From Clostridia bacterium (GTDB lineage: Bacteria > Bacillota > Clostridia > Christensenellales > Aristaeellaceae), in assembly GCA_017527065.1 (NCBI GenBank), contig JAFXQO010000030.1, positions 1 through 41,864 on the forward strand: 41,864 bases of DNA, given 5' to 3'. This document shows, piece after piece, positions 1 to 7,796 of the stretch. How positions within the stretch are numbered: the first letter of the stretch is position 1; each line of letters opens with the position of its first letter. The notes below the pieces were generated by a model. That model had not been told where the DNA came from, did not search any database, and was given only the letters and a program-made list of their open reading frames with translations. The translations under genes were made by a program, and so were the position numbers.

Positions 1-1717
1 ACTCCGACATGTCGATGCGGATCATGCTGTCGTCGTCGCCGAAGAGCGCTTCGGCCAACGCCTTGCACAGTTCCGTCTTGCCGACGCCCGTGGGGCCAAG
101 AAAGATAAACGAGCCTATGGGGCGACGCGGGTCCTTGAGGCCCGCCCGGGCCCGGCGCACGGCGCGAGCCACAGCCGTCACCGCCTCGTCCTGGCCGATC
201 ACGCGGCCGTGCAGTGTGTCCTCCAGGCGCACCAGCTTCGCGGCCTCGTCTTCCGTCATGCGCTTCACGGGGATGCCCGTCCAGGCTGCCACAACGCCGG
301 CCACTTCTTCTTCGCCGACCCGGCCTACCTTGGCGTCCCGCTGGCGCTCCCATTCCTGACGGCGCGCCTCCATGTCGCTCTGCAGGCGCTTTTTCTGATC
401 GCGCAGCTCCGCGGCTTTCTCGAAATTCTCCGCGGCCACGGCCTCCTCGATTTCCTGGCTGAGGCTCTCAAGCCGTTCTTCCTGCTCCTTCATGTCCAGC
501 GGGGCGGTGAAGGCGTGCAGGCGCACGCGGGAGGCCGCCTCGTCGATCAGGTCAAGCGCCTTGTCGGGCAACGCGCGGTCGGAAATATACCTATCGGAAA
601 GCCGCACGGCCGCCTCGATGGCCTCGTCCGTGATGGTGACCTTGTGATGCGCTTCGTAGGCGTCGCGAAGGCCCATCAGGATGGCGACGGACTCGTCCAT
701 GCTGGGTTCGTTCACCATGACCGGCTGGAAGCGCCGCGCCAGCGCCGCGTCTTTCTCGATCTTCTTGTGGTATTCCGAGAGCGTCGTCGCGCCGATGCAC
801 TGCAGCTCGCCGCGGGCCAGGAGCGGCTTCAGAATGTTCGCCGCGTCCAGCGAGCCTTCGCCCGCGCCCGCGCCGACCAGCGTGTGCAGTTCGTCGATGA
901 AGAGTATGATATTGTGCTCCTTCTGAACTTCCGCCATGGCGTTCTTCAGGCGCTCCTCGAACTCGCCGCGATACTTCGCGCCGGCCAGCATGCCCGACAG
1001 GTCGAGCTGGACCAGCCGCTTGCCGCGCAGGATCTCCGGCACCTCGCCCGAAACGATCATCTGCGCCAGTCCCTCGGCCACGGCGCTCTTGCCGACGCCG
1101 GGCTCGCCCAGCAGCACGGGATTGTTCTTGCGCCGGCGGCAGAGAATCTGCATGATCCGCTCGATCTCCGTCGTCCGGCCGATGACGGGATCGAGTTCGC
1201 CCTGCCGGGCCAGCTTCGTCAGGTCGCGGGCGTACTGGTCTATGGTGGGCGTGGCGCTGTTTTCCTGCGCGTCATCGGCCTTCTCGCCGCCGCAGGCGCG
1301 CAGCAGTTCGTTGCGGGCCTCGTTCAGGTTCATTCCCAGCCTCATGAGCGCCTGTGCCGCCACGCCCTCGCGCTCGAACAGCAGCGCCAGCAGCAGGTGC
1401 TCCGTGCCCACGTAATTTTGCCCGAGATCGCGCGCCTCCCTGGCGCTCTGCTCCAGCACCTTCTTTGTACGCGGCGCATAGGACATGGTTTTGACGTTTA
1501 CGGTGTCGTCGCCTTCGCCCACCATCTGCAGCACGACCGCGCGCACCTCGTCGATGGACACGGCGTTCAGCACGGCCCCCGCTTTGCCCGGATCCCGCAT
1601 GACGCCGAGCAGCAGGTGCTCCGTGCCCACGTAATTCCGGCGCATGGACGCGGCCTCTTTCTGCGCCGCGAGCAGCGCGCGCTGGGCTCTTTCAGTAAAT
1701 TTCGCAAAAAACGCCAT
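1..1717 (-). CDS. clpC: ClpC, Hsp100 AAA+ unfoldase (C-terminal part outside window)
   Basis: ATPase subunit of the ClpCP protease, which unfolds and feeds damaged or arginine-phosphorylated proteins to ClpP in the cytosol. I translated the reverse strand from the ATG at 1717. It gives about 572 residues with two N-terminal Clp repeats (both contain the phrase [10 protein letters not shown]), the first AAA+ module with Walker A GEPGVGKS and Walker B ILFIDE, a middle UVR-type coiled segment ([16 protein letters not shown]), and the start of the second AAA+ module with Walker A GPTGVGKT. The reading frame is open to base 1, so about 240 residues of a normal ~810-residue ClpC are missing because of the window edge. 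An AAGGAGG site lies just upstream, and the start is 21 nt after the mcsB stop, as last gene of the ctsR operon. Identity is secure. Confidence 0.96.
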   Translation of the reverse strand, partial: MAFFAKFTERAQRALLAAQKEAASMRRNYVGTEHLLLGVMRDPGKAGAVLNAVSIDEVRAVVLQMVGEGDDTVNVKTMSYAPRTKKVLEQSAREARDLGQNYVGTEHLLLALLFEREGVAAQALMRLGMNLNEARNELLRACGGEKADDAQENSATPTIDQYARDLTKLARQGELDPVIGRTTEIERIMQILCRRRKNNPVLLGEPGVGKSAVAEGLAQMIVSGEVPEILRGKRLVQLDLSGMLAGAKYRGEFEERLKNAMAEVQKEHNIILFIDELHTLVGAGAGEGSLDAANILKPLLARGELQCIGATTLSEYHKKIEKDAALARRFQPVMVNEPSMDESVAILMGLRDAYEAHHKVTITDEAIEAAVRLSDRYISDRALPDKALDLIDEAASRVRLHAFTAPLDMKEQEERLESLSQEIEEAVAAENFEKAAELRDQKKRLQSDMEARRQEWERQRDAKVGRVGEEEVAGVVAAWTGIPVKRMTEDEAAKLVRLEDTLHGRVIGQDEAVTAVARAVRRARAGLKDPRRPIGSFIFLGPTGVGKTELCKALAEALFGDDDSMIRIDMSE

Positions 1718-1738
1718 AGATTCCTCCTTGACCTCGTG

Positions 1739-2773
1739 TCATATGACCCCGGCTTCGTCGAGCAGGGCGTCGAACGCCTCCCGCAGCGCGTCGGCGCGCA
1801 GGGCGTCCCGCTGCCGTTCCGTCATTTTCTCCATGGACCGGCACTCGATGGAAGCGTTCTGCATGTCGCATGTCAGCCGGTCGACCGCCTCGCAGCCCAC
1901 GCGCAGCATGCCCAGCGCCGCGCCCGTGCGCAGTTCCGAAAGGCGCTGCATCATTTCCCGCTCGCACATCAGCTTCGCCGCGTGGATCAGGGCGATGGAA
2001 CGGCTTACTCTGTCTTCGATGATCAACGCGTCCTGTTCATATATTTTGCGCCGCACGCCGCGTTCACATGCGATGATCGCTTCCGCCGCCTCGCTGAGCG
2101 CGCCGAGGGTGTCTTCCTCCGTCTGCCCGATGCGGGCGACGCCCGTCAGTTGGTAGAGATTGCCCGCCACGTCGCCCTTTTCCTCGCGCCAGGGCTTCAG
2201 CGTGAGGCCCTTTTGCGAAAGCTGCTGGTGAAAGCGGGGCACCTGACCCGCCGCACGCATGGTTGGCAGGTGCAGTATGATCTCCGCCCGCATGGCCGGG
2301 CCGGCGTTCGCCGGATCGGCGGTGAGGAAGCCGAACTGAGAATCGTAGGCATACGCGCCGGTGGCGTCGAGCCAACCGTCGGCCTGGCAGGCCAGGTCGG
2401 CCGCGCGCTCGACCTGAGCGCCGGGCAGCATGCCGTAAATGCGCACATGGTCTTCCTCGTTGACCATGACGCTCATGGTTGATCCCTTTGAGAGGAACGC
2501 CGCGCCCCGCGAAGGACGCCTGAGAAGGCCCCTGCTGATCAGATAATGATCTGCCAGCCGTCCCTGTTCCGATACGGTCATGTCGGCCAGCCTCGCCAGG
2601 GAAAAGGCCTCTTTCTGGCTGGCCGCCTCGATGGCCGCGGCCACGCGGGCGATGTTATGGGCGGCTTCCTCGTCGCTCATGACGCTTTCAAAGGGCACGT
2701 CGGCAAAGTTTCTTGCCAGAATGATCCGCGTCAGGACCGCCACATCGGACGCGGGAGCGCCGAACTCATTCAT
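1739..2773 (-). CDS. mcsB: McsB-like protein arginine kinase homologue with altered active site
   Basis: By position (between mcsA and clpC) and overall similarity this is McsB, the phosphagen-kinase-fold enzyme that phosphorylates arginines to mark proteins for ClpCP. The 344-residue length is close to the usual ~355-365. Kept features: RIILARN (16-22), NEEDHVR (105-111), an R in GPAMR (162) and, near the C-terminus, RDALRA (322-327), which fits the RDxxRA phospho-arginine receptor motif. Lost features: the second arginine of RxRLARN is Ile18; the CPTN-type catalytic cysteine is Asp153 in TADPAN; the VRGxYGEG loop reads LKPWREEK (192-199), replacing its arginine with Lys193; and the SNQxTLG segment reads TGVARIG. 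From family knowledge these residues hold ATP or act in catalysis, so I infer weak or absent kinase activity. The start overlaps the mcsA end by 8 nt. Confidence 0.88.
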   Translation of the reverse strand: MNEFGAPASDVAVLTRIILARNFADVPFESVMSDEEAAHNIARVAAAIEAASQKEAFSLARLADMTVSEQGRLADHYLISRGLLRRPSRGAAFLSKGSTMSVMVNEEDHVRIYGMLPGAQVERAADLACQADGWLDATGAYAYDSQFGFLTADPANAGPAMRAEIILHLPTMRAAGQVPRFHQQLSQKGLTLKPWREEKGDVAGNLYQLTGVARIGQTEEDTLGALSEAAEAIIACERGVRRKIYEQDALIIEDRVSRSIALIHAAKLMCEREMMQRLSELRTGAALGMLRVGCEAVDRLTCDMQNASIECRSMEKMTERQRDALRADALREAFDALLDEAGVI

Positions 2774-3293
2774 CGCCCGCCGCCTCCATTTCCGCCGACA
2801 GCGCGCGAATCTGGTCCCTCAACAGGGCCGCCTGCTCGTATTCTTCCCGCGCGATGGCTTCTTTCTGCATGCGGCGCAGCTTGCCCAGCTGCATCCTGAG
2901 GGAGACCGAACACGCCACGCCGCCCGATTCGCGGCCGATGTGCCGCGCCGCGCCGCGTTCGCGCTTCATCCATTCGGTGAGCGGCTGGCGGAACGCCTCG
3001 TAACACTGAGCGCATCCGACGCGGCCGCTGGCTCGGAACGCGGCGTATGTGGTTCCGCATTGGGCGCAGCTGATGTCCGGGATGGGCGTCTCGGCCTCGG
3101 GTTCAACCGCCTTCTCCTGCTTCTGCCGGATCATCTGGCTCAGGCGGCTGGCGATGGCTCCGAAATCCACGCTCAATTCCTTCTTCCGCGCCAGACATTC
3201 GCTGCACAGATTGAAATCGCGCTTTTCCCCGTCCACAATGGTCGTCAGATGGATGTTGGCCGGGCGTTCGCCGCATTCGTCACACATGATCAT
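2766..3293 (-). CDS. mcsA: McsA, zinc-finger activator of McsB
   Basis: Partner and activator of McsB, also involved in CtsR control. It has 175 residues counted from the ATG at 3293. It begins MIMCDECGERPANIHL, the usual McsA opening, and carries four CxxC pairs (CDEC, CSEC, CAQC, CAQC) expected to bind two zinc ions. It ends with a UVR motif (LRRMQKEAIAREEYEQAALL), the same kind of helix pair as in ClpC and UvrB. An upstream ATG at 3314 is in frame, but it lies deeper in ctsR and gives a non-family N-terminus. The 3293 start has a GGGGTGA ribosome site 5 nt away and overlaps the ctsR end by 14 nt, consistent with translational coupling. Confidence 0.94.
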   Translation of the reverse strand: MIMCDECGERPANIHLTTIVDGEKRDFNLCSECLARKKELSVDFGAIASRLSQMIRQKQEKAVEPEAETPIPDISCAQCGTTYAAFRASGRVGCAQCYEAFRQPLTEWMKRERGAARHIGRESGGVACSVSLRMQLGKLRRMQKEAIAREEYEQAALLRDQIRALSAEMEAAGDE

Positions 3294-3765
3294 GCTGTTC
3301 ACCCCGCTCCACATTCCGGAATACCTGCTGGAGCATATTTCTGAGCACCGCCGCCCGCAGCACGTTTTTTGCGCTGATGGGCAGCGCCAGCGCGTTCTGC
3401 GCCACGGCGGAGCGCATCAGAAGCGCCTCGTTCGTCGTGACCAGCTTGCAGTCCAGAAGGTGCTTGATGATGGCCACGGCGCTGTCCTCGTCGATCTCCG
3501 CGCCTACGCGCTGGAGAAGCAGGCTCAGGAGGTTGCCCTCGGGATTCTCGCGCATCCTGACGATGCGCACATAGCCGCCGCCCCCGCGCCGGCTCTCGAT
3601 CACATAGCCGTGATCCACGGAAAAGCGCGTGGCCAGCACGTAGTTGATCTGCGAAGGCGCGCAGCCGAAATGCTGGGCCAGTTCATTGCGCCGCAGCTCG
3701 ATTTGGGCGTCCTGCTCCATCAGGTCTTTTATGAATTTTTCTATCGTATCGCTCAACTGCGCCAT
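3280..3765 (-). CDS. ctsR: CtsR, repressor of class III heat-shock genes
   Basis: DNA-binding repressor of clp genes. The 161-residue length fits the family. An N-terminal winged helix-turn-helix is followed by the signature glycine-rich wing RGGGGYVRI (about residues 59-67), which enters the minor groove of the operator and senses heat in Bacillus/Geobacillus CtsR. The C-terminal half (about 80-161) is the dimerisation region that McsA/McsB act on. First gene of the ctsR-mcsA-mcsB-clpC operon. A GAGAGGCGA site precedes the ATG, and a matching CtsR operator lies 16 nt upstream of the start codon, so autorepression is expected. Confidence 0.96.
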   Translation of the reverse strand: MAQLSDTIEKFIKDLMEQDAQIELRRNELAQHFGCAPSQINYVLATRFSVDHGYVIESRRGGGGYVRIVRMRENPEGNLLSLLLQRVGAEIDEDSAVAIIKHLLDCKLVTTNEALLMRSAVAQNALALPISAKNVLRAAVLRNMLQQVFRNVERGEQHDHV

Positions 3766-3781
3766 AGATAGTCGCCTCTCT

Positions 3782-3798
3782 TTTGACTTTCTCTGACT
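3782..3798 (-). promoter_or_regulatory. ctsR operator: CtsR operator
   Basis: On the plus strand the sequence reads TTTGACT, a 3-nt spacer (ttc), then TCTGACT. This is the reverse complement of the CtsR heptad direct repeat (consensus RGTCAAA NAN RGTCAAA) with one mismatch. It sits between the -10 box and the ctsR start, ideal for repression. A further single half site TTTGACC occurs at 3814-3820 inside the promoter spacer. Confidence 0.85.
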
Positions 3799-3827
3799 AT
3801 TCTATCGTATTTTTTTGACCTTCGCAA
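3799..3827 (-). promoter_or_regulatory. Sigma-A promoter of the ctsR-clpC operon
   Basis: Reading the minus strand, -35 TTGCGA (3822-3827) and -10 TAGAAT (3799-3804) are separated by exactly 17 nt. The CtsR operator directly abuts the -10 box, so bound CtsR would block open-complex formation or clearance. Confidence 0.75.
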
Positions 3828-3908
3828 GAGATGTGCTCATGATTTAACAGATTCTTTGCCCTTGCGCCATATTGGCCTCTTTCGTCCTTTACAGGCCTGT
3901 CAACGTTC

Positions 3909-3940
3909 AAAAAAGAGGCTGCCGCAGACGCGACAGTCTC
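3909..3940 (-). terminator. Rho-independent terminator of the sugar ABC operon
   Basis: In the minus-strand transcript an 11-bp stem (arms 3930-3940 and 3915-3925, one mismatch and one wobble) closes a 4-nt loop and is followed by six U (3909-3914). It lies 68 nt after the last permease gene's stop. Confidence 0.85.
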
Positions 3941-3960
3941 TCGTTCGCTGTATTCAATCG

Positions 3961-3978
3961 CCCGGAACCGGTTCCGGG
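3961..3978. promoter_or_regulatory. Perfect 18-bp palindrome, LacI-type operator look-alike
   Basis: CCCGGAACCGGTTCCGGG is a perfect palindrome with a central CG and no loop. The AACCGGTT core resembles operators of LacI/GalR-family regulators. It lies downstream of the permease stop and before the terminator, an odd place for an operator. It could also stiffen the 3' end of the transcript. Function is unproven. Confidence 0.4.
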
Positions 3979-4007
3979 ATGGTTTCCGCGCCGCAAAAAA
4001 AGCAACG

Positions 4008-5093
4008 CTATTCCCTGCCGGCGGCCTGAACCTTCGCTTTCCCCCGCTTGCCGCGATTGCTCAAGATCACGCTTTGCAGCATGATGAACAGGCCCAGCAT
4101 CGCGCCGTTGGCCATTTCCTGCCACCAGGATTCATTCAGCGGGCTCAGCGCGATGATCTTCTGGATCGTCGCCAGGATCATGGCGCCAAAGAAAGTGCCG
4201 ATCACGTTGCCCACGCCGCCGGTCAGCAGCGTGCCGCCGATGATGGACGCGGCGATGGCGTCCATTTCACTTCGCATGGCCACGCTGGCGTTGCCCGCCG
4301 GCTTGTGCATCAGGAATACGAAGCCCGCCAGGCCGCTCAGCAGGCCGCTGATCAGGTAGGTCATGAAGCGGGTGCGCTTCACGTTGATGCCCAGCATCAG
4401 CGCGCTCTGCTGGTTGCCGCCGACGGCGTATATGTGGCGGCCCAGCTGCGCGTAACGCAGCATGAGATAGACCAGCAGCACCACGGCCAGCGCCACGATG
4501 GCGCCGATCTCCAGCTTGGCGGGGATCAGATTGCCGTTTTTTGCGGTATATCCCAGCCAGGAGATGGTGGCCTTTGTTTTAACCAGCGTCAGGAAGCCTT
4601 CGTGGGTCACCTTCACGGGATTCACCGACAGGATCGTGGTGAGGCCCCGGGCGAGGAACATGCCGGCCAGGGTGACGATAAACGGCTGAATATCCAAGTA
4701 GCTGATCAGGAAGCCCTGCAGGAGGCCGAAGGCCAGTCCAATGCCCAGGGCCAACAGGAGCGTGAGGAAAATGCAAAGGCCGCTGTTCTGGATGCCGATG
4801 TCGTTGAGAAACAGGGCGCAGGCCATGACCGTCAGGCCGATGACGCCGCCCACGCTGATGTTGATGCCGCCGCCGATCATGACGATGGTCAGGCTGCAGG
4901 AGACGATGATCAGCGCCGCGTTGTCATTGAGCAGATCGAATAGCTGCTGGGTGCGGAGAAAACCGCCGCCCATGAAAATCATGGCCAGGCCGTACATCGC
5001 CACGAAAATCGCGATGGTAATGGTCATCAGCAGCTGGGCGTCCGTCATAGGCTCCCTGACCTTCAGGTTCGGCGCGGTGTTTTTCGATAGCAT
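4008..5093 (-). CDS. yjfF: Sugar ABC transporter permease (YjfF-like)
   Basis: Membrane subunit of a ribose/galactofuranose-type ABC importer (BPD_transp_2 family). About 361 residues with eight or more hydrophobic segments, and typical motifs such as GGINISVGGVIGL (about 90) and VGGNQQSALMLGINVKR, the cytoplasmic loop that contacts the ATPase, followed by SGLLSGLAGFV. An in-frame ATG at 5150 exists, but it lies inside the upstream permease gene. The ATG at 5093 follows a GGGGGTGA site and starts 5 nt past the upstream stop, so I use it. Last gene of the operon, ahead of the terminator at 3909-3940. The yjfF name rests on gene order and family resemblance; the true sugar is unknown. Confidence 0.85.
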   Translation of the reverse strand: MLSKNTAPNLKVREPMTDAQLLMTITIAIFVAMYGLAMIFMGGGFLRTQQLFDLLNDNAALIIVSCSLTIVMIGGGINISVGGVIGLTVMACALFLNDIGIQNSGLCIFLTLLLALGIGLAFGLLQGFLISYLDIQPFIVTLAGMFLARGLTTILSVNPVKVTHEGFLTLVKTKATISWLGYTAKNGNLIPAKLEIGAIVALAVVLLVYLMLRYAQLGRHIYAVGGNQQSALMLGINVKRTRFMTYLISGLLSGLAGFVFLMHKPAGNASVAMRSEMDAIAASIIGGTLLTGGVGNVIGTFFGAMILATIQKIIALSPLNESWWQEMANGAMLGLFIMLQSVILSNRGKRGKAKVQAAGRE

Positions 5094-5098
5094 TTCAT

Positions 5099-6175
5099 TC
5101 ACCCCCTGCCGGAGGCGGCATGTAAGCCGCCGGAGCGTCTGCGGTTCCACAGCGTCGTGAGCCGGTTCTTCACCACGGGCGAGCCCGCCATCACGATGAT
5201 GATGATGACGACGGCCTTGTAGGCCTTGATGTTCACCGGATCCACCCGCATGGCCAGGAGCGTCGTGGTGAGCATCTGGATGATATACGCGCCCAGGATG
5301 CTGCCGCTGATTTTGAACCGGCCGCCACCCAGGCTGTTGCCGCCGATGGCGACGGCCAGAATGGCGTCCATCTCAATGTCGATCAGCAGGGTCTTGTGGC
5401 TCACCTGACCCATGCGGCAGGTGCCGATGACGCCCGCCACCGCCACGCACAGACCCAGAATCACAAAGGAAAGCAGCTTGATGAGGATGGGATTGATGCC
5501 GTTCAGCCGGGCCGCGCCTTCATTCACGCCCACGGACTCCGTATACAGCCTCAGGGTCGTGAAGCGGAAAATCAGCGCCAGCAGCGCGCCCACGAGGATG
5601 ACGCCGAAAATGGGCGTTGGGATGGGAATGCCGGGGATCGTCATGCCCATGGCGCTGATGATGGGGCTGTCGATCTGGGGCGTGGCGCTGCCCACGATCC
5701 AATAGGCGATGGAGCGTCCGCAGGAGAACAGGATCAGCGTGGCGATCATGGGCTGTATTCTGAACACGGACACCAGCGTGCCGTTGAACAGCTTGAACAA
5801 TACGGTAACGAGGCAGCAGGCCAGCAGCGCAAGAAGCACCGTGCCCAAATTGATGGACGAAAAGCCCTTGAGGGCCTTCACGAAAATGCTGCCGGCGATC
5901 GTGCCCACGGCGCCCACGCTGATGTCCTGGCCGCCGCAGGCCGCCGTGACCAGCGTCATGCCCATGGCGATGATGGCCAGCTCGCTGGCGCTGTCGATGA
6001 TGCTGATGATATTGCCGGTGAGCACACGGTTCCCGCTGTTGTTCACGGCGACGCCGATGGCGTAAAAACCGGGATCGCGGAACAGATTGAACAGCAGCAG
6101 AATGCCCATCGCCACGAGGGGAATCAGCAGCTGCCCAAGGCCGCCGCTCTTTCGGACTCTCTTTATCATACTCAT
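5099..6175 (-). CDS. ytfT: Sugar ABC transporter permease (YtfT-like)
   Basis: Second membrane subunit of the importer, 358 residues. Hydrophobic segments run through the whole chain; the motif CGGQDISVGAVGTIAGS (about 80-96) matches the conserved GGIDLSVG region of ribose-type permeases, and the coupling loop reads SVGVNEGAARLNGINP. The ATG overlaps the stop of the ATPase gene by 4 nt (ATGA), so the two are translationally coupled. Two different permeases served by one double-domain ATPase is the arrangement of the E. coli galactofuranose system YtfQRT-YjfF. Confidence 0.86.
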   Translation of the reverse strand: MSMIKRVRKSGGLGQLLIPLVAMGILLLFNLFRDPGFYAIGVAVNNSGNRVLTGNIISIIDSASELAIIAMGMTLVTAACGGQDISVGAVGTIAGSIFVKALKGFSSINLGTVLLALLACCLVTVLFKLFNGTLVSVFRIQPMIATLILFSCGRSIAYWIVGSATPQIDSPIISAMGMTIPGIPIPTPIFGVILVGALLALIFRFTTLRLYTESVGVNEGAARLNGINPILIKLLSFVILGLCVAVAGVIGTCRMGQVSHKTLLIDIEMDAILAVAIGGNSLGGGRFKISGSILGAYIIQMLTTTLLAMRVDPVNIKAYKAVVIIIIVMAGSPVVKNRLTTLWNRRRSGGLHAASGRG

Positions 6176-7683
6176 GCTTCAGCTCCGCCTCCCGCGATGG
6201 TCTTCATCACCTGGGCCTGAGTCAGCTCGTCGCCGGTCAATTCGCCCACAATATTGCTGTCCCGCATGACGATCAGGCGGGAGCAGGTGCGCAGCATTTC
6301 CTCGATTTCGGAGGAGATGAACGTGATGCTCATATTCTCCTCGGCCAGCTTCAGCACCAGCTTCTGGATCTCCAGCTTGGTGCCCACGTCGATGCCTCGG
6401 GTGGGCTCGTCCAGGATCAGGTAATCCGGATGCGTCAAAAGCCAGCGGGCCAGGATGACCTTCTGCTGGTTGCCGCCGGAGAGGCTGCCCACCGGCGTCT
6501 CGCTGCTGGCCGTTTTGATGTTCAGGGCGGCTACGTATTCGTCGACGAATTTTGCCATTTCAGCGCGGCTCATGGGATGGAAGAAGCCCTTCATCACCTG
6601 CATGGCCAGAATGATGTTGTCCCGCACGCTCAGGTCGGCGATGATGCCGTCCCGCTTGCGATCCTCCGGCAGGTAGCCGATGCCGCTTTTCATGGCGTCG
6701 TGAGGGCTGGCGATCTTCTTGTCCTTGCCCTTCACCCGGATCCGGCCGCCCGTCACGCGGTCCGCGCCGAAGATGGCCCGGACGCTTTCGCTTCGGCCGG
6801 AGCCCAAGAGGCCCGTAAAGCCGTTTACTTCGCCCTTGCGGATACGGAAATCAAAGGGCTTTGTGTTCACGCTGGCCAGGCGCTCGGCTTCATAGACCAC
6901 ATCCTGGCCGGGCGCTTTTTTCTGGTCGAACTGCTCCAGCTGGGCCATGTCGTCCAGGGCCTTGCCCATCATCTTGGCAACCAGCTCCACCTGGGGCAGA
7001 TCCTTCACGGCGTATTCCCCCACAAGCTCTCCGTTGCGCAGCACGGTGATGCGGTCGCTCACCGCGTACACCTGCTCCAGGAAGTGCGTCACGAAGATGA
7101 TGCCGACGCCGCGGCCCCGCAGGTCCCGCATGAGGGTAAACAGCATCTCCACTTCTTTTTCATCCAGCGAGGAGGTGGGCTCGTCCAGGATCAGCACCTT
7201 GCAGTTCATATCCACCGCCCGGGCAATGGCCACCATCTGCTGGACGGCCAGCGAACAGCTGGACAGCGCCTGCCTGGGGCGGGCGGGTATGCCAAGGCCG
7301 GTCAATATGGAGGCGGCCCGCTTGTCATAATCCTTCCAGTGTACGACGGGGCCCTCCATCCGGCCGATGAACATGTTCTCCGCCACCGTCAGGTTGGGAC
7401 ACAGCGTGATTTCCTGATAGACCGTGCTGATACCTGCGTTTTGCGCGTCCTGGGGAGAATGGATGTGGGTCTCGCCTTCGATGCCGTCCACATGGATGCT
7501 GCCGCCGTCCTTTTCATAGACGCCGGTCAGCACCTTGATCAGCGTGGATTTTCCCGCGCCGTTTTCCCCCATCAGGGCGTGGATTTCGCCCCGGCGCAGC
7601 GTGAAATCCACATTTTTGAGAGCTTTGGTTCCTGGAAACTCCTTGCAGATGCCGCGCATGCTCAAAACCACGTCGCCTTGCAT
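6172..7683 (-). CDS. ytfR: Sugar ABC transporter ATPase with two nucleotide-binding domains (YtfR-like)
   Basis: Energises sugar uptake by ATP hydrolysis. The 503-residue length fits the RbsA/MglA/YtfR class with tandem ATPase modules. Module one: Walker A GENGAGKST (39-47), Q-loop TVYQEITL, degenerate signature SLAVQQ, Walker B LILDEPTSSLDE. Module two: the typical modified P-loop region GLLGSGRSE, signature LSGGNQQK and Walker B LILDEPTRGID. Having one standard and one altered Walker A is normal in this family. The gene follows the binding-protein gene after a 113-nt gap holding a strong stem-loop, and overlaps ytfT. Confidence 0.92.
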   Translation of the reverse strand: MQGDVVLSMRGICKEFPGTKALKNVDFTLRRGEIHALMGENGAGKSTLIKVLTGVYEKDGGSIHVDGIEGETHIHSPQDAQNAGISTVYQEITLCPNLTVAENMFIGRMEGPVVHWKDYDKRAASILTGLGIPARPRQALSSCSLAVQQMVAIARAVDMNCKVLILDEPTSSLDEKEVEMLFTLMRDLRGRGVGIIFVTHFLEQVYAVSDRITVLRNGELVGEYAVKDLPQVELVAKMMGKALDDMAQLEQFDQKKAPGQDVVYEAERLASVNTKPFDFRIRKGEVNGFTGLLGSGRSESVRAIFGADRVTGGRIRVKGKDKKIASPHDAMKSGIGYLPEDRKRDGIIADLSVRDNIILAMQVMKGFFHPMSRAEMAKFVDEYVAALNIKTASSETPVGSLSGGNQQKVILARWLLTHPDYLILDEPTRGIDVGTKLEIQKLVLKLAEENMSITFISSEIEEMLRTCSRLIVMRDSNIVGELTGDELTQAQVMKTIAGGGAEA

Positions 7684-7742
7684 CCGGTTTCACTCCTTCC
7701 CGGTTCTGCCGCAGCGCAAATCGTTCTTCCGGATTTGAAGAA

Positions 7743-7780
7743 GGCGCGGTATGAACGCGCTTAACCGTTCATGCCGCGCC
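7743..7780 (-). promoter_or_regulatory. Intercistronic stem-loop between binding-protein and ATPase genes
   Basis: Arms 7743-7757 and 7766-7780 form a 15-bp stem (one position T/C, a wobble in one RNA strand) with an 8-nt loop. It lacks a run of U, so it is more likely an mRNA-stabilising or partial-attenuation hairpin. Such hairpins let the binding protein be made in excess over the membrane subunits. Confidence 0.6.
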
Positions 7781-7796
7781 CTGATTCGCTGCGTTT

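Noticed and set aside
209-2482. Long plus-strand open frame of 757 codons opposite clpC and mcsB
   Set aside because: Its protein has no recognisable motif and is rich in His/Arg/Leu, as expected for an antisense shadow of GC-rich genes; the minus-strand genes are unambiguous.
3872-4084. Small plus-strand frame near the sugar operon end
   Set aside because: Lies across the terminator and palindrome, has no ribosome site, and its protein looks like random GC-rich translation.
6172-7683. Altered second P-loop of the sugar ATPase considered as a defect
   Set aside because: A modified second Walker A is normal in RbsA/MglA/YtfR-type ATPases.
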